DNA of 17,757 bases, from NCBI RefSeq assembly GCF_000275845.1, contig NW_006766998.1:1-17757 (forward strand), in the 5' to 3' direction. The DNA comes from Dichomitus squalens LYAD-421 SS1. Taxonomy: Eukaryota; Basidiomycota; Agaricomycetes; Polyporales; Polyporaceae. The notes beneath the pieces are model-generated. The model searched no databases and was not told the DNA's origin. It worked only from the letters and a program-made list of their open reading frames with translations. Position numbers and translations under genes: made by a program. This document shows positions 1 to 9,653 of this stretch, in pieces (within the stretch, counting starts at the first letter, position 1; every line of letters starts with the position of its first letter).

Positions 1-2467
1 CACTCACCTAGTCCCAATGACCAAGAGGTCGAGATGGGGACTAGAGAGCGCCTAAGGGGGTCCTTATATACTCGAGGGGCTGCTTAGCAACCAAAGACAA
101 AGCGCGAGAGCGAGGCAGTGAAGATGACAAAGGAAGAACAAAGGGCGAGAAAGAAAAGGCAAGAGCATGGTGATCACGGGAGCGGAGCATGTGGCAGTGG
201 GAACGTATCTACAGTGTCCAAACTGGGATGGGCTAAGAAAGGAAATGGTCCAGAAATGGAAGGTGGGCGTCAAAGGGAAGGGAATGGGCGGCAAAAAGGG
301 GCGTCTGTCCAACGTCCGTGACACTCGTGGGGCGTGCGCTCGAGCGGGATAGCGGGTGGAGGATGGGAAGTTGAGGATGCAGTCCTAGCTGGAAATTCAT
401 AGGTACGCGAAGCATGCGCTATCGTTCTTGCTATCAGGTTGGAATGCTGGGGCAGGACGGCCATCGGCGAGGGAAGCGCATACGGATGCGAGCAATGGTG
501 GAGAGCAGAGATGCGAGAGCAGTTGTGGAATTGCATCGTTCTCATTGTCGTCAGTGCGAGTGCTTGTAGAGTTGTACTATCAGATCAAAATCAGGCAAGT
601 CTTGTATATGGCTCGGTAGGGTCGCCGGATAGATTGTTGGTAAAGAAAGGCAGCCCAGGAGTCACTCAACCGTGTTGAGTGCTCGAGCGCTGAGCGCTGA
701 GCGTCTTCCTCCTGAGCTAGACTAAACACGTGCAACTAGACCCAGCATCATCGGGCGCTCTGCGCAACGACGGCTAGCCTGTCGGCGAACTCAAGTGTAC
801 TTACGCACTCTAGTTTCCTCTTCGCGCAAACCCTCAAGCTCAAGTCTTGCATGAAGCGCCATCACACCATTCTGGGAACTCTGATCATCAAGACTTGCGC
901 GCTGATGCGCCTTTAGCACCAGCGGTTTTCCGTTCTGACATTCCCCTCCTCACTTGCGTCCGCTCTCCTTCTCCTGCGCGTACTTCTCCCGGTTTACATC
1001 TCGTTTTGGGCCCCTTTGTACCAGTAGATAGCGGTGCGCAAGCTCTACGAATGGGTTGCACCCCAAGGAACACCACGTTCCTTGTTCGATTCACCCATCG
1101 AAGTTTGATGCGCTCGTAGGGCGCCCCGCCACTTTCCCCCTCTCTAACCCTCGTTTCATGTGAGGGAGGTCTGCAGACCTGCAAGGGTTGTTATTCCTGA
1201 GGTATGCAGACCTCGTTGTAGGCTACTCGCTTCGTATGATCATTTGGCATCGCGAAATAGTGAGAGGGGCCGGTTTTTTTATTTGTACTTCTGCTCACAC
1301 GTCCGCAACTACTGCTGTCGTCTCTACCCCTATCCGAGCTCGACGTTGTTGCCATGTGAGAGTCACGACGCTGTTCTTGCCGTATCTGGTGTGCGACGCT
1401 ATCATCAGCGGGTTTGCTCATAGGGAACTGTGAACAACGTCTTGTCATACACGTCGTGCCGGCATTCGACATCGCCCCCTCTCGCGGCGCTCCATGGTTG
1501 TACTACATCCCAAGACCCTTGCTGACCTTACTTTATCGGTCCTAGTCCCCATCACCTTCCTATAGGGCTAAACTGCGCAAGAGCTCCATCTTTGGCCAGC
1601 CATGCTTCCTTGTTGTCCTCAGGATGCTCTGTTGTAGTATAATGCGCTTGGTACGACGCTTTGTTTTGCACTCACACAATGGCCTTTTAATGGCCATTAC
1701 GCCACTTGGCTTTCTCTCTCGGATCCTACGTACAATAGCTATTATCTAGTACATGTATTTATAGTGCTACTCGGATCGCCCGTAATATCATCTTCTTTCC
1801 CCACGAACTTCTACATGCTCGTCCGGACTACTGTTATGACGTTCCTTTCCACACCCAAAAGGCGCTTTGCACACTTGGTCGATGTTTTTGCGTCTGAGAA
1901 CGCCGGTATAAAACTGTAGTGGTGTTCGCCATCTGCCTCCCTGACACCATCCTTTGAATAGTGTACGGCCAACTTCCCGATCTTGCCACCCAGTCGGGAG
2001 CTCCGTTGTTCCTGCAGCGGAGTACGCCTCTCTTCTATTTGAACTGGGAGAGCCGCCGAACACGAAATGTGTGTACGAGCACGCATCTCATCACTAAAAA
2101 GTCTAACCTGGAAGATCCCCTCTCGCCAAGCACTATGGGTAGCTCATCAGCGATTTTGCCAATAACGACGGCTCCTCGACCCTATTGAACATCCTCTTCG
2201 AGACGTTTGCTGGATGATCTATCTGACACTTCAGATCCAGCATGCATGACTCCTTTGCGCTAGCAATGGTACGTAAGAGGCATTAGTCAATCACAGACCC
2301 ACTTCATAGTGTAGCTTGTACGTGATTATAACATATCGGCACCCGGGAACCGCTGCAGAAACGTGGCCCCTATCCGTTCGCAGGTCTGTGAATGAAGATC
2401 AAAGTATGAGCTTGGCATGTTTTCGATATATGCACGTATGCACACCAGAAACTCACCGACTGCCACC
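1..2467. other. No supportable gene (left flank)
   Basis: I find no reading frame here with a recognisable domain, a convincing start context or splice-consistent coding sequence. Open frames on both strands are under 100 codons, and none resembles a known family. Small structures visible are an 8-bp inverted repeat at 8-15/37-44 (CTAGTCCC with GGGACTAG) and a GGTCTGCAGACC palindrome near 1168, with a related GCAGACC repeat at about 1206. Decayed transposon or intergenic sequence is the simplest reading, but nothing shows which. Confidence 0.5.
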
Positions 2468-3097
2468 CTACTGGGGGTTCACATACCCCGTGACGCCCAC
2501 GTTGTTGTACCCGAGCATGTTCACGAAGTCGTCTACCTCCGCCTGGTCGGTCGTGTAGAAGTTGAAGTTCGCCTCGTCCGGCTCCTGGTGCAGGCGATAC
2601 AGTGGCACCGTGCCGCACTCCTGGTCCGGATACACGTACCCCACCACGCCCTGACTGACGTAGTTGCCGCGGTTGAGCACTTCGTCGCGCTCTGTTGTGT
2701 TCGCCGTGTAGAAGTAGTCCGTCGACTTGGCGCCGTACAGCCGGAACAGCGGGACGGCGCTGGGGGCCTGGGTGTCGGACGGCAGGATCTGCGCAGCGAC
2801 GCCCTCGGAGATGTAGTGGTCAGCGCCGTTGATGAAGGCGGCCATCTCGGTCGCGTTCGTGGTGTAGAAGTGGGCGGTCGCCGACTTTGAGTACGCGCGC
2901 AGGAGTGGCACGGTCGAGTACCCACAGTCTGGTACGGTTGCAGGCTGCAGTGGTGAACGGCGGTGTGTCAGGTGGAGTCTCCAGAGCAGATGTAGACCGG
3001 TGAGGAGGCTTACCTCGGGGGCGGCGCGAGCCGTTGGCGAGGCGGAGGCTAGGGCAAGGAGGTTAGAGCAGACGATGGCAGCGACCGCGAACTTCAT
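2468..3097 (-). CDS. Secreted DUF5648-like repeat protein, two exons
   Basis: Exon 1 is 3014-3097 and exon 2 is 2468-2944, giving 186 residues after a 69-nt intron (2945-3013) is removed. The intron has a GTAAGC donor and a CTGCAG acceptor. The start ATG is followed by a clear signal peptide: a hydrophobic stretch at residues 4-17 and an Ala-Ser-Ala cleavage region near 19. The mature part has three related units of about 45 residues, near 37-82, 91-133 and 140-184. Each opens with VPL(L/F/Y)R and carries FYT(T/A) about ten residues later, then a GV(A/V/T) turn. This pattern is that of DUF5648, found in many secreted agaricomycete proteins and of unknown function. The intron is in frame and has no stop, so unspliced RNA would still encode 209 residues. 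The gene stands alone. I am confident it is a secreted repeat protein; its role is not inferable from sequence. Confidence 0.85.
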   Translation of the reverse strand: MKFAVAAIVCSNLLALASASPTARAAPEVSLLTGLHLLWRLHLTHRRSPLQPATVPDCGYSTVPLLRAYSKSATAHFYTTNATEMAAFINGADHYISEGVAAQILPSDTQAPSAVPLFRLYGAKSTDYFYTANTTERDEVLNRGNYVSQGVVGYVYPDQECGTVPLYRLHQEPDEANFNFYTTDQAEVDDFVNMLGYNNVGVTGYVNPQ

Positions 3098-3161
3098 GCT
3101 GGAACTGTGTAGCTTCTGTAGTACAAGAGTACTGCAGAATCCCTCATCAACTGTTGAGGAT

Positions 3162-3167
3162 CTTATA
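3162..3167 (-). promoter_or_regulatory. Probable TATA box of the secreted DUF5648-like gene
   Basis: TATAAG on the minus strand lies about 65 nt upstream of the start codon at 3097, a normal distance for a TATA element with a short leader. This is a positional inference only. Confidence 0.45.
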
Positions 3168-3810
3168 CCTTCTCCTCCACCGAATCGGACGGATGATTTG
3201 CTAGCACTAGGGACCGATGGAATGAAAATCGACCCACAATGGGCTCGAGTGCAGCCTCTCGGTCAGGCTCAATGGAAGATCTGCCGTCAACCACAGCCTG
3301 TAGTCTTCGCTTGCTATACGAACCTCTCGGGAAGATCTAATCGTCGCATATGTATGTTCGCTCAGATCACCCCGATGACATCGGTCTCGGGTTTTTAGCT
3401 TGCGCATGGTGGGAACTTGCTCACTGATAGGCTATCGAGGGTTCGACTATCTGGTATTCCCCGCTAGCAGTCGCAGACGTGATGCGACTCTGGCCCAGCT
3501 TGATGGCGGAAATGCAACGAATCTCCGGGGTAGGAAGTGGAAACGTTTCAAGTAGCCTGTACACCGTAGAGACGCTGACTCAGTGTGATGTCTCCGAGTG
3601 GCGAGCGAAACGCACTGCATAGCGTTCATATTTGATATGATTGCTGCTTTGTGCCTATACCCAAGTCAATCTGCCGAGATCTCCCACATTGTTATCGTTC
3701 GTATATCTAGTAGTTTGCGTACCGCTCCCCGAACATAGGCTCTCGCAAGGTGCTATTGACGAGCTAACATCATAAATTTGACCATTCTGGAGTGTAACAG
3801 TTTCAGTATA
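3168..3810. other. No supportable gene
   Basis: This stretch holds only short frames without recognisable motifs. The minus-strand frame at 3447-3629 (60 codons) has no domain, no signal peptide and no splice extension that makes sense. I treat the region as intergenic. Confidence 0.5.
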
Positions 3811-4432
3811 ATGCGTCGGTCAAGGGAATACGGTAGAGTAGCCACTACATTGCGCGGAACTTACTACACAACATTGTCGCACCAATAACAGCGATGATGC
3901 ATAGCGCGCAACAAAGCGCATGTCAAAGTGACAAGGAACAGACAGTCCCCGACTATCACTGCATCTGACGATCGTCTCGGATCCGTAGGCATGAACCGTC
4001 CCTACAACGAAACAGGAAGCGTCTATGAGAGCCCAAAGGGGTCCGATCGAAACGAAGGTGAGGCTGCACTCCCTCTCTTACTCGCTCCCAGGAATACCAG
4101 CCTCCCCGGCTTACAGGACAACCGCCGATGCAGAAACAGGTCATGCTCAGCAGGCTACACGAGAGGGAACTGGACGACAAGGAAATGACGTACTCGAAAG
4201 GCAACTAACGAGGCCCCCAAGGTCGCTATGTTCGCAGCACATTGGGGCGTACACATCACCGCCAATCTCGATCGAAGCCGTAGACCACGGACAAACACAT
4301 ATTGGGACATGGTCGAATAGCCGCATCAACAGCTCCCGATCACCGTTCCTGACACAGGGCAAAGATATGTCGCGTAGACCCAAAGTGCATTCACCACGAA
4401 ACCAATAGGCCGGGAATGACGCTCGCAATAGT
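3811..4432. repeat. Direct segmental duplication, copy A
   Basis: This segment aligns by eye, in the same orientation, with 8828-9653. Shared landmarks include GCGGAACTT (about 3854 and 8873), CACTGCATCTGACGA (about 3957 and 9064), CTCGGATCCGT, AGCGTCTATGAGAGC, CCTCCCCGGCTTACAGGA and GACGCTCGCAA (about 4418 and 9628). The shared block includes DNA 3' of the hydrophobin gene as well as its exons and introns, so this is a genomic duplication and not a retrocopy. Copy A has several deletions relative to copy B. Homology stops abruptly at about 4432, inside what is exon 2 in copy B. Confidence 0.85.
4111..4432 (-). pseudogene. Hydrophobin pseudogene, 5'-truncated
   Basis: This is a decayed copy of the hydrophobin gene at 9219-9988. 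Recognisable pieces on the minus strand are an exon 2 remnant reading ASVIPGLL (intact copy ASVILGLL), the second intron, a shortened exon 3 reading CCEHSDLGGLVS (intact copy CCENNNVGGLIS), the third intron, and the terminal codons with TAA at 4111-4113. Damage includes loss of exon 1 with the signal peptide and most of exon 2 with the first four cysteines, a deletion of roughly 75 nt within the remaining exon 2, loss of the exon 3 acceptor, an in-exon deletion that disturbs the last cysteine region, and an AG to GG change at the final acceptor. It cannot encode a hydrophobin. Confidence 0.85.
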
Positions 4433-5189
4433 CCGGAGAGGCGAGGGAGAGCGAGCCTGTGCTTGCGCCGGCGGCCTAGGGTGGCCGGACCCAAGTGCGT
4501 CGGGAGGTGATGCGGGGTAGGATGCGGATAGCCACTGGGATTGGAGGGGATTGTGGGAGGGAAGATGGCAGTAGATAACCTCGAGAGCGATTCGCACGTC
4601 GAGCGCGGCTGCACGAGGAGGCTCTCGTTCTTGTGCCCGAGGGCCTAAACCCGCTGACGAGGCTGCTCACGTTCCCTGTCCTGCACGAACGATATAGACC
4701 GCCCCCCATTTGCCCCGTCCCCTCCCGTTCCCGGCCATGCCCCCTCTCCTTCTTTCTCCATGTCCCTCCGCCTATCCCGCTCACGGTCCGCTCTCTATCC
4801 TTGTTGTGGTTCTTGACATGTAGCCAGCGTGGCGAAGGCGAGCCATGGTCACTCGAACGCCTGTAGGAAGACTCCGGAAGGCTGTCCGCGAGGTCGGGGA
4901 AGGTACGCACCAGCGACAGGAGCCGGTCAAAACAGGCCCAGAATGAAATCATGTCCGTGGCCTTCTCATGGTTGCGCGCTGTACGGAGAATGCGGATAGA
5001 GGCAACGTTGGAGGTGCAGTCCTACGAGTGGAGTGAGGCGCGATGCATTCTCTATCAATCTTGCAATGAAGTGGGAAATGCTGCGGCAGGACGATAAGGA
5101 AATACCTTCTTTGAGATATCGGCGTCTAAGGAGCCTTCCGACTGCCGTCACCCCGACTCTGCTTCTCGACATCGAGACTGTCCGCCCCC
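4433..5189. other. No supportable gene; strand-asymmetric pyrimidine-rich stretch
   Basis: The plus strand is strongly C/T-rich from about 4690 to 4800. Long open frames here, such as minus-strand 4476-4952, appear to result from that composition. No NACHT or other domain is visible, although this is where the N-terminal half of the downstream NLR-like relic should lie. The sequence immediately left of 5190 therefore probably replaced the original 5' part of that gene. Confidence 0.5.
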
Positions 5190-5523
5190 ATGAGGATGGG
5201 TCAATATGGCTGATTGTTTGCGACAGACGTAGGAGTAGGATGACGCTATGAACATGCCAAGTAGGTCAGACAGTACTTCCTACGTCCTCAACCGTGACAT
5301 CTCTGATCTGGAGGGTCGCCTTTCCACCTTCGTCCCCCAGAGCTTATCGTACTCGTCATGCAACTGGAAGGACCACCTCGCTATCATTCGACCGCCAGAG
5401 TTGCAACAAGAACTAAGCAGGTTTTTACGAGAGAAGCTTCTGTTCTGGCTCGGACTGCTCAGCCTCTTGAAGTTCGTCAATCGCGCCGCCCCTTCGTTGG
5501 AAGCAGCGCTGAAGTGTTACAAA

Positions 5524-5583
5524 GTGAGCCTTGTTATTGTAGTTGGCCCACTTTTATCTTGATCTGACTTACGAATGTCATAG
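5524..5583 (+). other. Intron 1 of the NLR-like relic
   Basis: This 60-nt GT-AG intron has a GTGAGC donor, a CTGAC branch-like site and a CATAG acceptor. It contains an in-frame TGA at 5560. Removing it joins the linker helices to the VPGSDPS...PHVYMSALPF segment in the same frame (phase 0), as family structure requires. Confidence 0.8.
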
Positions 5584-5805
5584 GTTCCTGGAAGTGACCC
5601 GTCAAAGGAGCTTTTGCGCGATGCGATTTTCTTCATCCGCCGGTTTGCCGGTGTGATAGCCCAGGCCGCTCCTCACGTCTACATGTCAGCTCTGCCTTTC
5701 TCTTCGGCGTCGTCCAGGGTCCGGACCAATTATCTCCCATATTTCTCCTTTCTTCCGCTCATTGATCGTGTTCGTGACCGTTGGCCGCAGGCTCATGCCG
5801 TCCTC

Positions 5806-7637
5806 TCGAGGCACACAAACGGAGTTCATTCCGTGGCATACTCTCCTGATGGTCAGCACATCGTGTCAGGATCGACAGACGAGACAGTGAGAGTATGGGA
5901 TGCGGAGACGGGCGAAGCAATCCTTGAGTTGTCTTGCCGCTCCCGGGTTTGGGGTGTTGCTTTCTCGCCGGATGGCCGACACATTGCCGCGGCGCTCTTT
6001 GATTCGACGGTGCGGATATGGAATTCAGCGACAGGGGAGGCTGTTTGTGAACCTCTACGGGGCCACGAGGTCTCAGTGGAGTGTGTCGCGTACTCTCCAG
6101 ATGGACGTCGCCTTGTATCTGGCGATTGCAATGGTCATATCTGCATCTGGTCCACAGAAACGTTTGCGATGGTCAATAAGCCCGCCCTTCACCGCCATAC
6201 GACATTCGTTCACTGCGTCGCATTCTCTCCGAGCAGTCAATACATCGTCTCCGGTTCCAACGACACGACGGCGCGGGTTTGGGACGCAATTGTAGGACAG
6301 GCTGTGGGGGAACCCCTTGAAGGCCATACATCAGCTGTCACTTCCATCCTTTTCTCGCTGGATGTTCTCCGGATTGTCTCGGGATCATATGACTCGACAA
6401 TCCGAATCTGGGACTTCGAGACCCAACAGACGTTGAAAACGATATCTCACCCCCTTCTGGATGGCGTATGGTCTCTCTCGCTCTCTCCCGACGGCAGGCG
6501 CATCGCCTCTGGATTGCGGAACGGTAGCATCCTCATATAGGATCTGGAGACATACAGGATTGTCGGGGGACCATTCGCTGAGCACGGCAGCCTCGTAAGC
6601 GCTGTTAGCTTTTCGCCTGACGGTCGCCACGTCGTGTCCGGCTCGTGGGATGCGACGATACGGATCTGGTCGACAGAGGAGAGCGCGAGTGTGGAAAGCC
6701 CTGGCGATGTCTCTCTCGATCCACCAGATTCCGCCCCCATGCGCCGTGTGACCTCGCTTGCGTACTCGCCTGACGGACGTCGGATTGTATCGGGCTCCGG
6801 TGATGGCACGATCGACGTGTGGGATGCGGAGACTGGCAAATCCATCTGCGGGCACTTCGAGAGTCATTCCAACGTCATAATTCGTGTCAGGTTCTCTCCG
6901 GATGGCAGTCGCTTCGTGTCCGCCTCGTGGGATAGAACACTTCGTGTTTGGGACTCGACTACACTCCAACCACTCGGAGAGCCTCTACGTGGCCATAAGG
7001 GCTGGGTGCTGGACGCTGATTACTCTCGGGACGGCCGCCGGATTGTCTCATGTTCGTACGACCGCACTATTCGCGTCTGGGATGCAGAGACATACGACTG
7101 TCTTGTCGGGCCTTTGGGGGGGCATCAAAGTTGTGTTATGTCTTTCGCGTGGTCACCGGATTGCAAGCACCTTGCATCCGGCTCTGACGATGGGACAGTG
7201 CGGGTGTGGGATAGTGAGACGGGGCGCGAGATTGGCGAGTCATTCAGGGGCCACAAACAAGGGTACCTGTCCCTTTCATGGTCCATGGACGGCCGGTATG
7301 TAACCTCATCCGCCGACGACGGCACAATCGTATTCTGGGATACGGAAAAATGGGGACCAGCAGGTGAGCCTTTGCGCGGCCACACAGGCAGCGTGTACCA
7401 TTGCATGTATCCTCCCGACTATCGACGGATCGTGTCTTGGGACGAGGACGGGACGATACGGATGTGGGACGCACAGACGCGAAAGCTCAGTGTCGGGGAA
7501 TGTCTGTCCAATCCATTCGGAAGCATCGACTCTCTCGCCCTCTCTCTCGCCCTCTCTCCCCCTCTCTCTCGATGGTCGCTGCCTTGTCAGCGCTTCACGT
7601 AGTACCATCGTTGTTTGGGATATAAGTGCTTTCACAG
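5806..7637 (+). repeat. Array of 14 WD40 repeats (two seven-blade propellers)
   Basis: There are fourteen units of about 42-45 codons, each with the pattern GH...V...(A/S)(Y/F)SPDGR.(I/L)(V/A)SGS.D.T(I/V)R(V/I)WD. Fourteen repeats equal two seven-bladed beta-propellers, the usual ligand-sensing end of NACHT-WD40 proteins. The units have clearly diverged from each other in sequence. They are not the near-identical, concertedly evolving repeats of the HNWD genes in Podospora. Blade 6 holds the TAG at 6538 and blade 14 holds the CT-tract frameshift. Blades 2, 4 and 5 have lost parts of the consensus, for example SPSSQ and SLDVL in place of SPDGR. Confidence 0.9.
7531..7570 (+). repeat. CT-rich simple tract causing a frameshift
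   Basis: Forty nearly pure pyrimidine bases lie where the WD40 pattern calls for about 18 (the codons of SLALSP). The excess of 22 nt can be read as a 12-nt in-frame duplication (LALS twice) plus a 10-nt insertion, for a net shift of +1. After the tract the coding pattern (DGRCLVSAS...VVWDISAF) resumes in the next frame, while the original frame stops at 7600-7602. Replication slippage is the likely cause. Confidence 0.8.
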
Positions 7638-7680
7638 GCAAGTGGCAAATACCCTATTGTCAGTTATAAGCTAACCATAG
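7638..7680 (+). other. Probable GC-AG intron of the NLR-like relic
   Basis: The donor reads AG|GCAAGT, the standard context for minor GC-AG introns. A GCTAAC branch site and a CATAG acceptor follow, giving 43 nt. Joining 7637 to 7681 gives a G|AG codon and opens exactly the frame that encodes the C-terminal cap. Without it the WD40 frame ends at 7669. A decayed GT donor (T to C) in a dead gene would look the same. Confidence 0.65.
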
Positions 7681-7982
7681 AGATATTGTTTCAAGATCCT
7701 CTGGTAGTTCATCCCTCTGTCATCAACTACAGAGCTATGACAACAAGCTCAGATGAAGCCCCGTCGGGGCTGTCAGCTACTCCGAAGCTCGAGACGTGGG
7801 ACGGGTGGCTCACGGACATGAAAGGTAATCTGGCGATATGGGTACCGGACGAGTATCGAGATTCTTTCTTATGGCGAGGGATGGTCAAGTCCATGGGACG
7901 CGAATCACTCACCGTTTACTTTGTAATTGCTTGCTATGGGAGAGAGTGGACGAGATGTTATCAGCCTCAGGCTGTGGCATGA

Positions 7983-8827
7983 GTTTCGCTAGTCGTCCTT
8001 CCTAGTCGACTTTTCTCCCGAGTCGCAACGCAGTAGCATACGGTATAACTGATTGTACATACTTGGATGCCTTGAAGAACCCTGGATAGTAGCGCTACTT
8101 AACGTATTGGAGCGAAGTGAAAGAGCATTGCAATCTTCAGCGCGCCTTCCGAGTCGGAGCACATGCAAGTACGACGTTCGACGCCGCCCTCTTTCGGGCC
8201 CCTACACTGCGAACGGTCGTGTTATGCTCTACAATAAATTCTGGTGGGGCTAAGTCTGTCAGTTCCTCTCGGGAGATACGAATCATGTAGAGACTCGGAC
8301 CCTCCGAGAGCGAGGTACGTAGCATGATGACCGTTCTTCCGACTCACTAAACTGAATAAAAATCTCTTTTGGGAACAGCACGATGCGGCTCATACAACTG
8401 GCGCTGTCCTAGCAATGGTTGAGCTCACAGCCGCCGCAGATGAGGCGACCAGACCCTCCGCTCTAGCCATGCGCCCACGGCGACGAACGCTGACGACAGA
8501 GGACGTAACGAGCAGCCGCGAGCAGCGGGAGCCCGCCCTAGCGTAAGCGCAAATATTCGCGCCACTGATCGACGATATGGGAAACGTGCGTGCGCCCCGT
8601 CGGATGTAATGTATGCCTTGAAGGTGTTAAAGCGTGGAGGACCTCGACCGCATCCTTGACCCTTGCGCAGCGTCACGACCAGGGGACTTGTGATACGCGT
8701 TGGACGCATCTCCGACGACGTTCATGGCTACCAATGATCGCCTAGCCGACAAGCTCGGCGCAACGATGCAGCGGGGGCAGCCCCGGGCAGCGATAGAACC
8801 GCAGTTTCGTGATGGCTTCGGCCGGGT
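7983..8827. other. No supportable gene
   Basis: This is sequence downstream of the NLR-like relic. An AATAAA occurs at 8355-8360 but is far from the stop codon. Open frames on both strands lack recognisable motifs. I see nothing else. Confidence 0.5.
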
Positions 8828-9653
8828 AAGATGCGTCAATTCGGGAGAACACACTATAGTAGTAGCAACTATCGCGGAACTTGCAGTACAATCGCACTCG
8901 ATGACAGCGACGCTGCATGGCGCACAGCAGGGAGCACATGTTAAACGCGCGGTGAGTACGAGGTGTCTGCGTCTGTACGCTACGCGGGTCTATAATTCCG
9001 GAACGAACAAACAATGAGCGGAAGGCATATAGAAGCCATAAGGGACAGATAATATCCGACGAGCACTGCATCTGACGAGTCTCGGATCCGTTGACATCGG
9101 CCGCCCCTACAGCGAAGCAGAAAGCGTCTATGAGAGCTAAAGTGGTGTCCGATCGAGACGAAGGCGAGCTAGGCTGCGCTCCCGCTTACTCGCTTCCAGG
9201 AACAACGACCTCCCCGGCTTACAGGATAACTGCCGACGGGAACGACACAAAGAAAGTCATGTTCAGCAAACTGAATTAGGGACCATTGGATGATGAAGAC
9301 GTACTCGGAATGCAACCGATGGAGATGAGGCCCCCCACGTTGTTGTTTTCGCAGCACACCGTGTTCGCCGAGCTGTGGCGTACACATCAACGTCAGTCTC
9401 GATCGACGCCGCAGACCAAGAACAAACACAAGTAGAGACATGGTCGAGCAGCCGCAAATATTGGCAGATCCCAATCACCGTTCCTAACGCAGGACGAGTA
9501 TATGTCACGTAGCTGACCAGAAGCACACTCACCAGGAACCACCACCAACGCCAATGACCGAGATGGGCGAGCAGGTGAGACCGACAGCCACGTCGGGCCC
9601 AAGGATGATGCCCAAGAGGCCGAGGATGACGCTCGCAAGGGGGTCGCTTGCGG
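8828..9653. repeat. Direct segmental duplication, copy B
   Basis: This is the counterpart of 3811-4432 in the same orientation, about 5 kb away. It spans the 3' flank, exons 4 and 3, and most of exon 2 of the intact hydrophobin. Copy B contains sequence absent from copy A, such as a stretch of about 60 nt near 8945-9000 and about 75 nt of exon 2. The NLR-like relic lies between the two copies. Confidence 0.85.

Larger units (their letters stand above)
5190..7982 (+). pseudogene. NACHT-WD40 (NLR-like STAND) gene relic: linker, 14 WD40 repeats, C-terminal cap
   Basis: The order matches agaricomycete NACHT-WD40 proteins, which are signal-responsive NTPases related to fungal incompatibility proteins such as HET-E. 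A linker reads SYVLNRDISDLEGRL, then FLREKLLFWLGLLSLL, and after a 60-nt intron (5524-5583, GTGAGC...CATAG) PHVYMSALPF. Fourteen WD40 repeats follow (5806-7637). A 43-nt GC-AG intron (7638-7680) then leads to a cap with GWLTDMKGNLAIWVP and REWTRC, ending TGA at 7980-7982. Breaks seen: in-frame stops at 5191, 5230 and 5236 before the linker; no NACHT domain upstream; TAG at 6538-6540 where the repeat pattern demands Trp; and a CT-tract insertion (7531-7570) that shifts the last repeat from one frame to another. The long surviving frames and intact splice phases suggest fairly recent inactivation. A shorter product from ATG 5248 to 6540, with six blades at most, is possible but is unlikely to fold as a normal propeller. 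Confidence 0.9.

Noticed and set aside
1811..2086. Minus-strand 91-codon frame with a protein-like composition
   Set aside because: No recognisable domain, a competing frame of the same length overlaps it, and no splice extension is convincing.
3434..3450. GGGTTCGACTA, resembling a tRNA T-loop
   Set aside because: No paired T-stem, D-arm, anticodon arm or acceptor stem can be drawn around it on either strand.
4476..4952. 158-codon minus-strand frame
   Set aside because: It consists largely of a purine-rich strand giving RERE/GGG-type residues, crosses the breakpoint next to the hydrophobin pseudogene, and has no motif.
5248..6540. A functional short protein from ATG 5248 to the TAG at 6538
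   Set aside because: It would end inside blade 6 with five complete blades and lacks any enzymatic domain; the coding pattern continuing past the TAG argues for a broken longer gene.
3811..9653. Repeat-induced point mutation as the cause of decay in the hydrophobin copy
   Set aside because: Differences between the copies include many deletions and transversions and are not dominated by C-to-T or G-to-A changes as far as can be read by eye.
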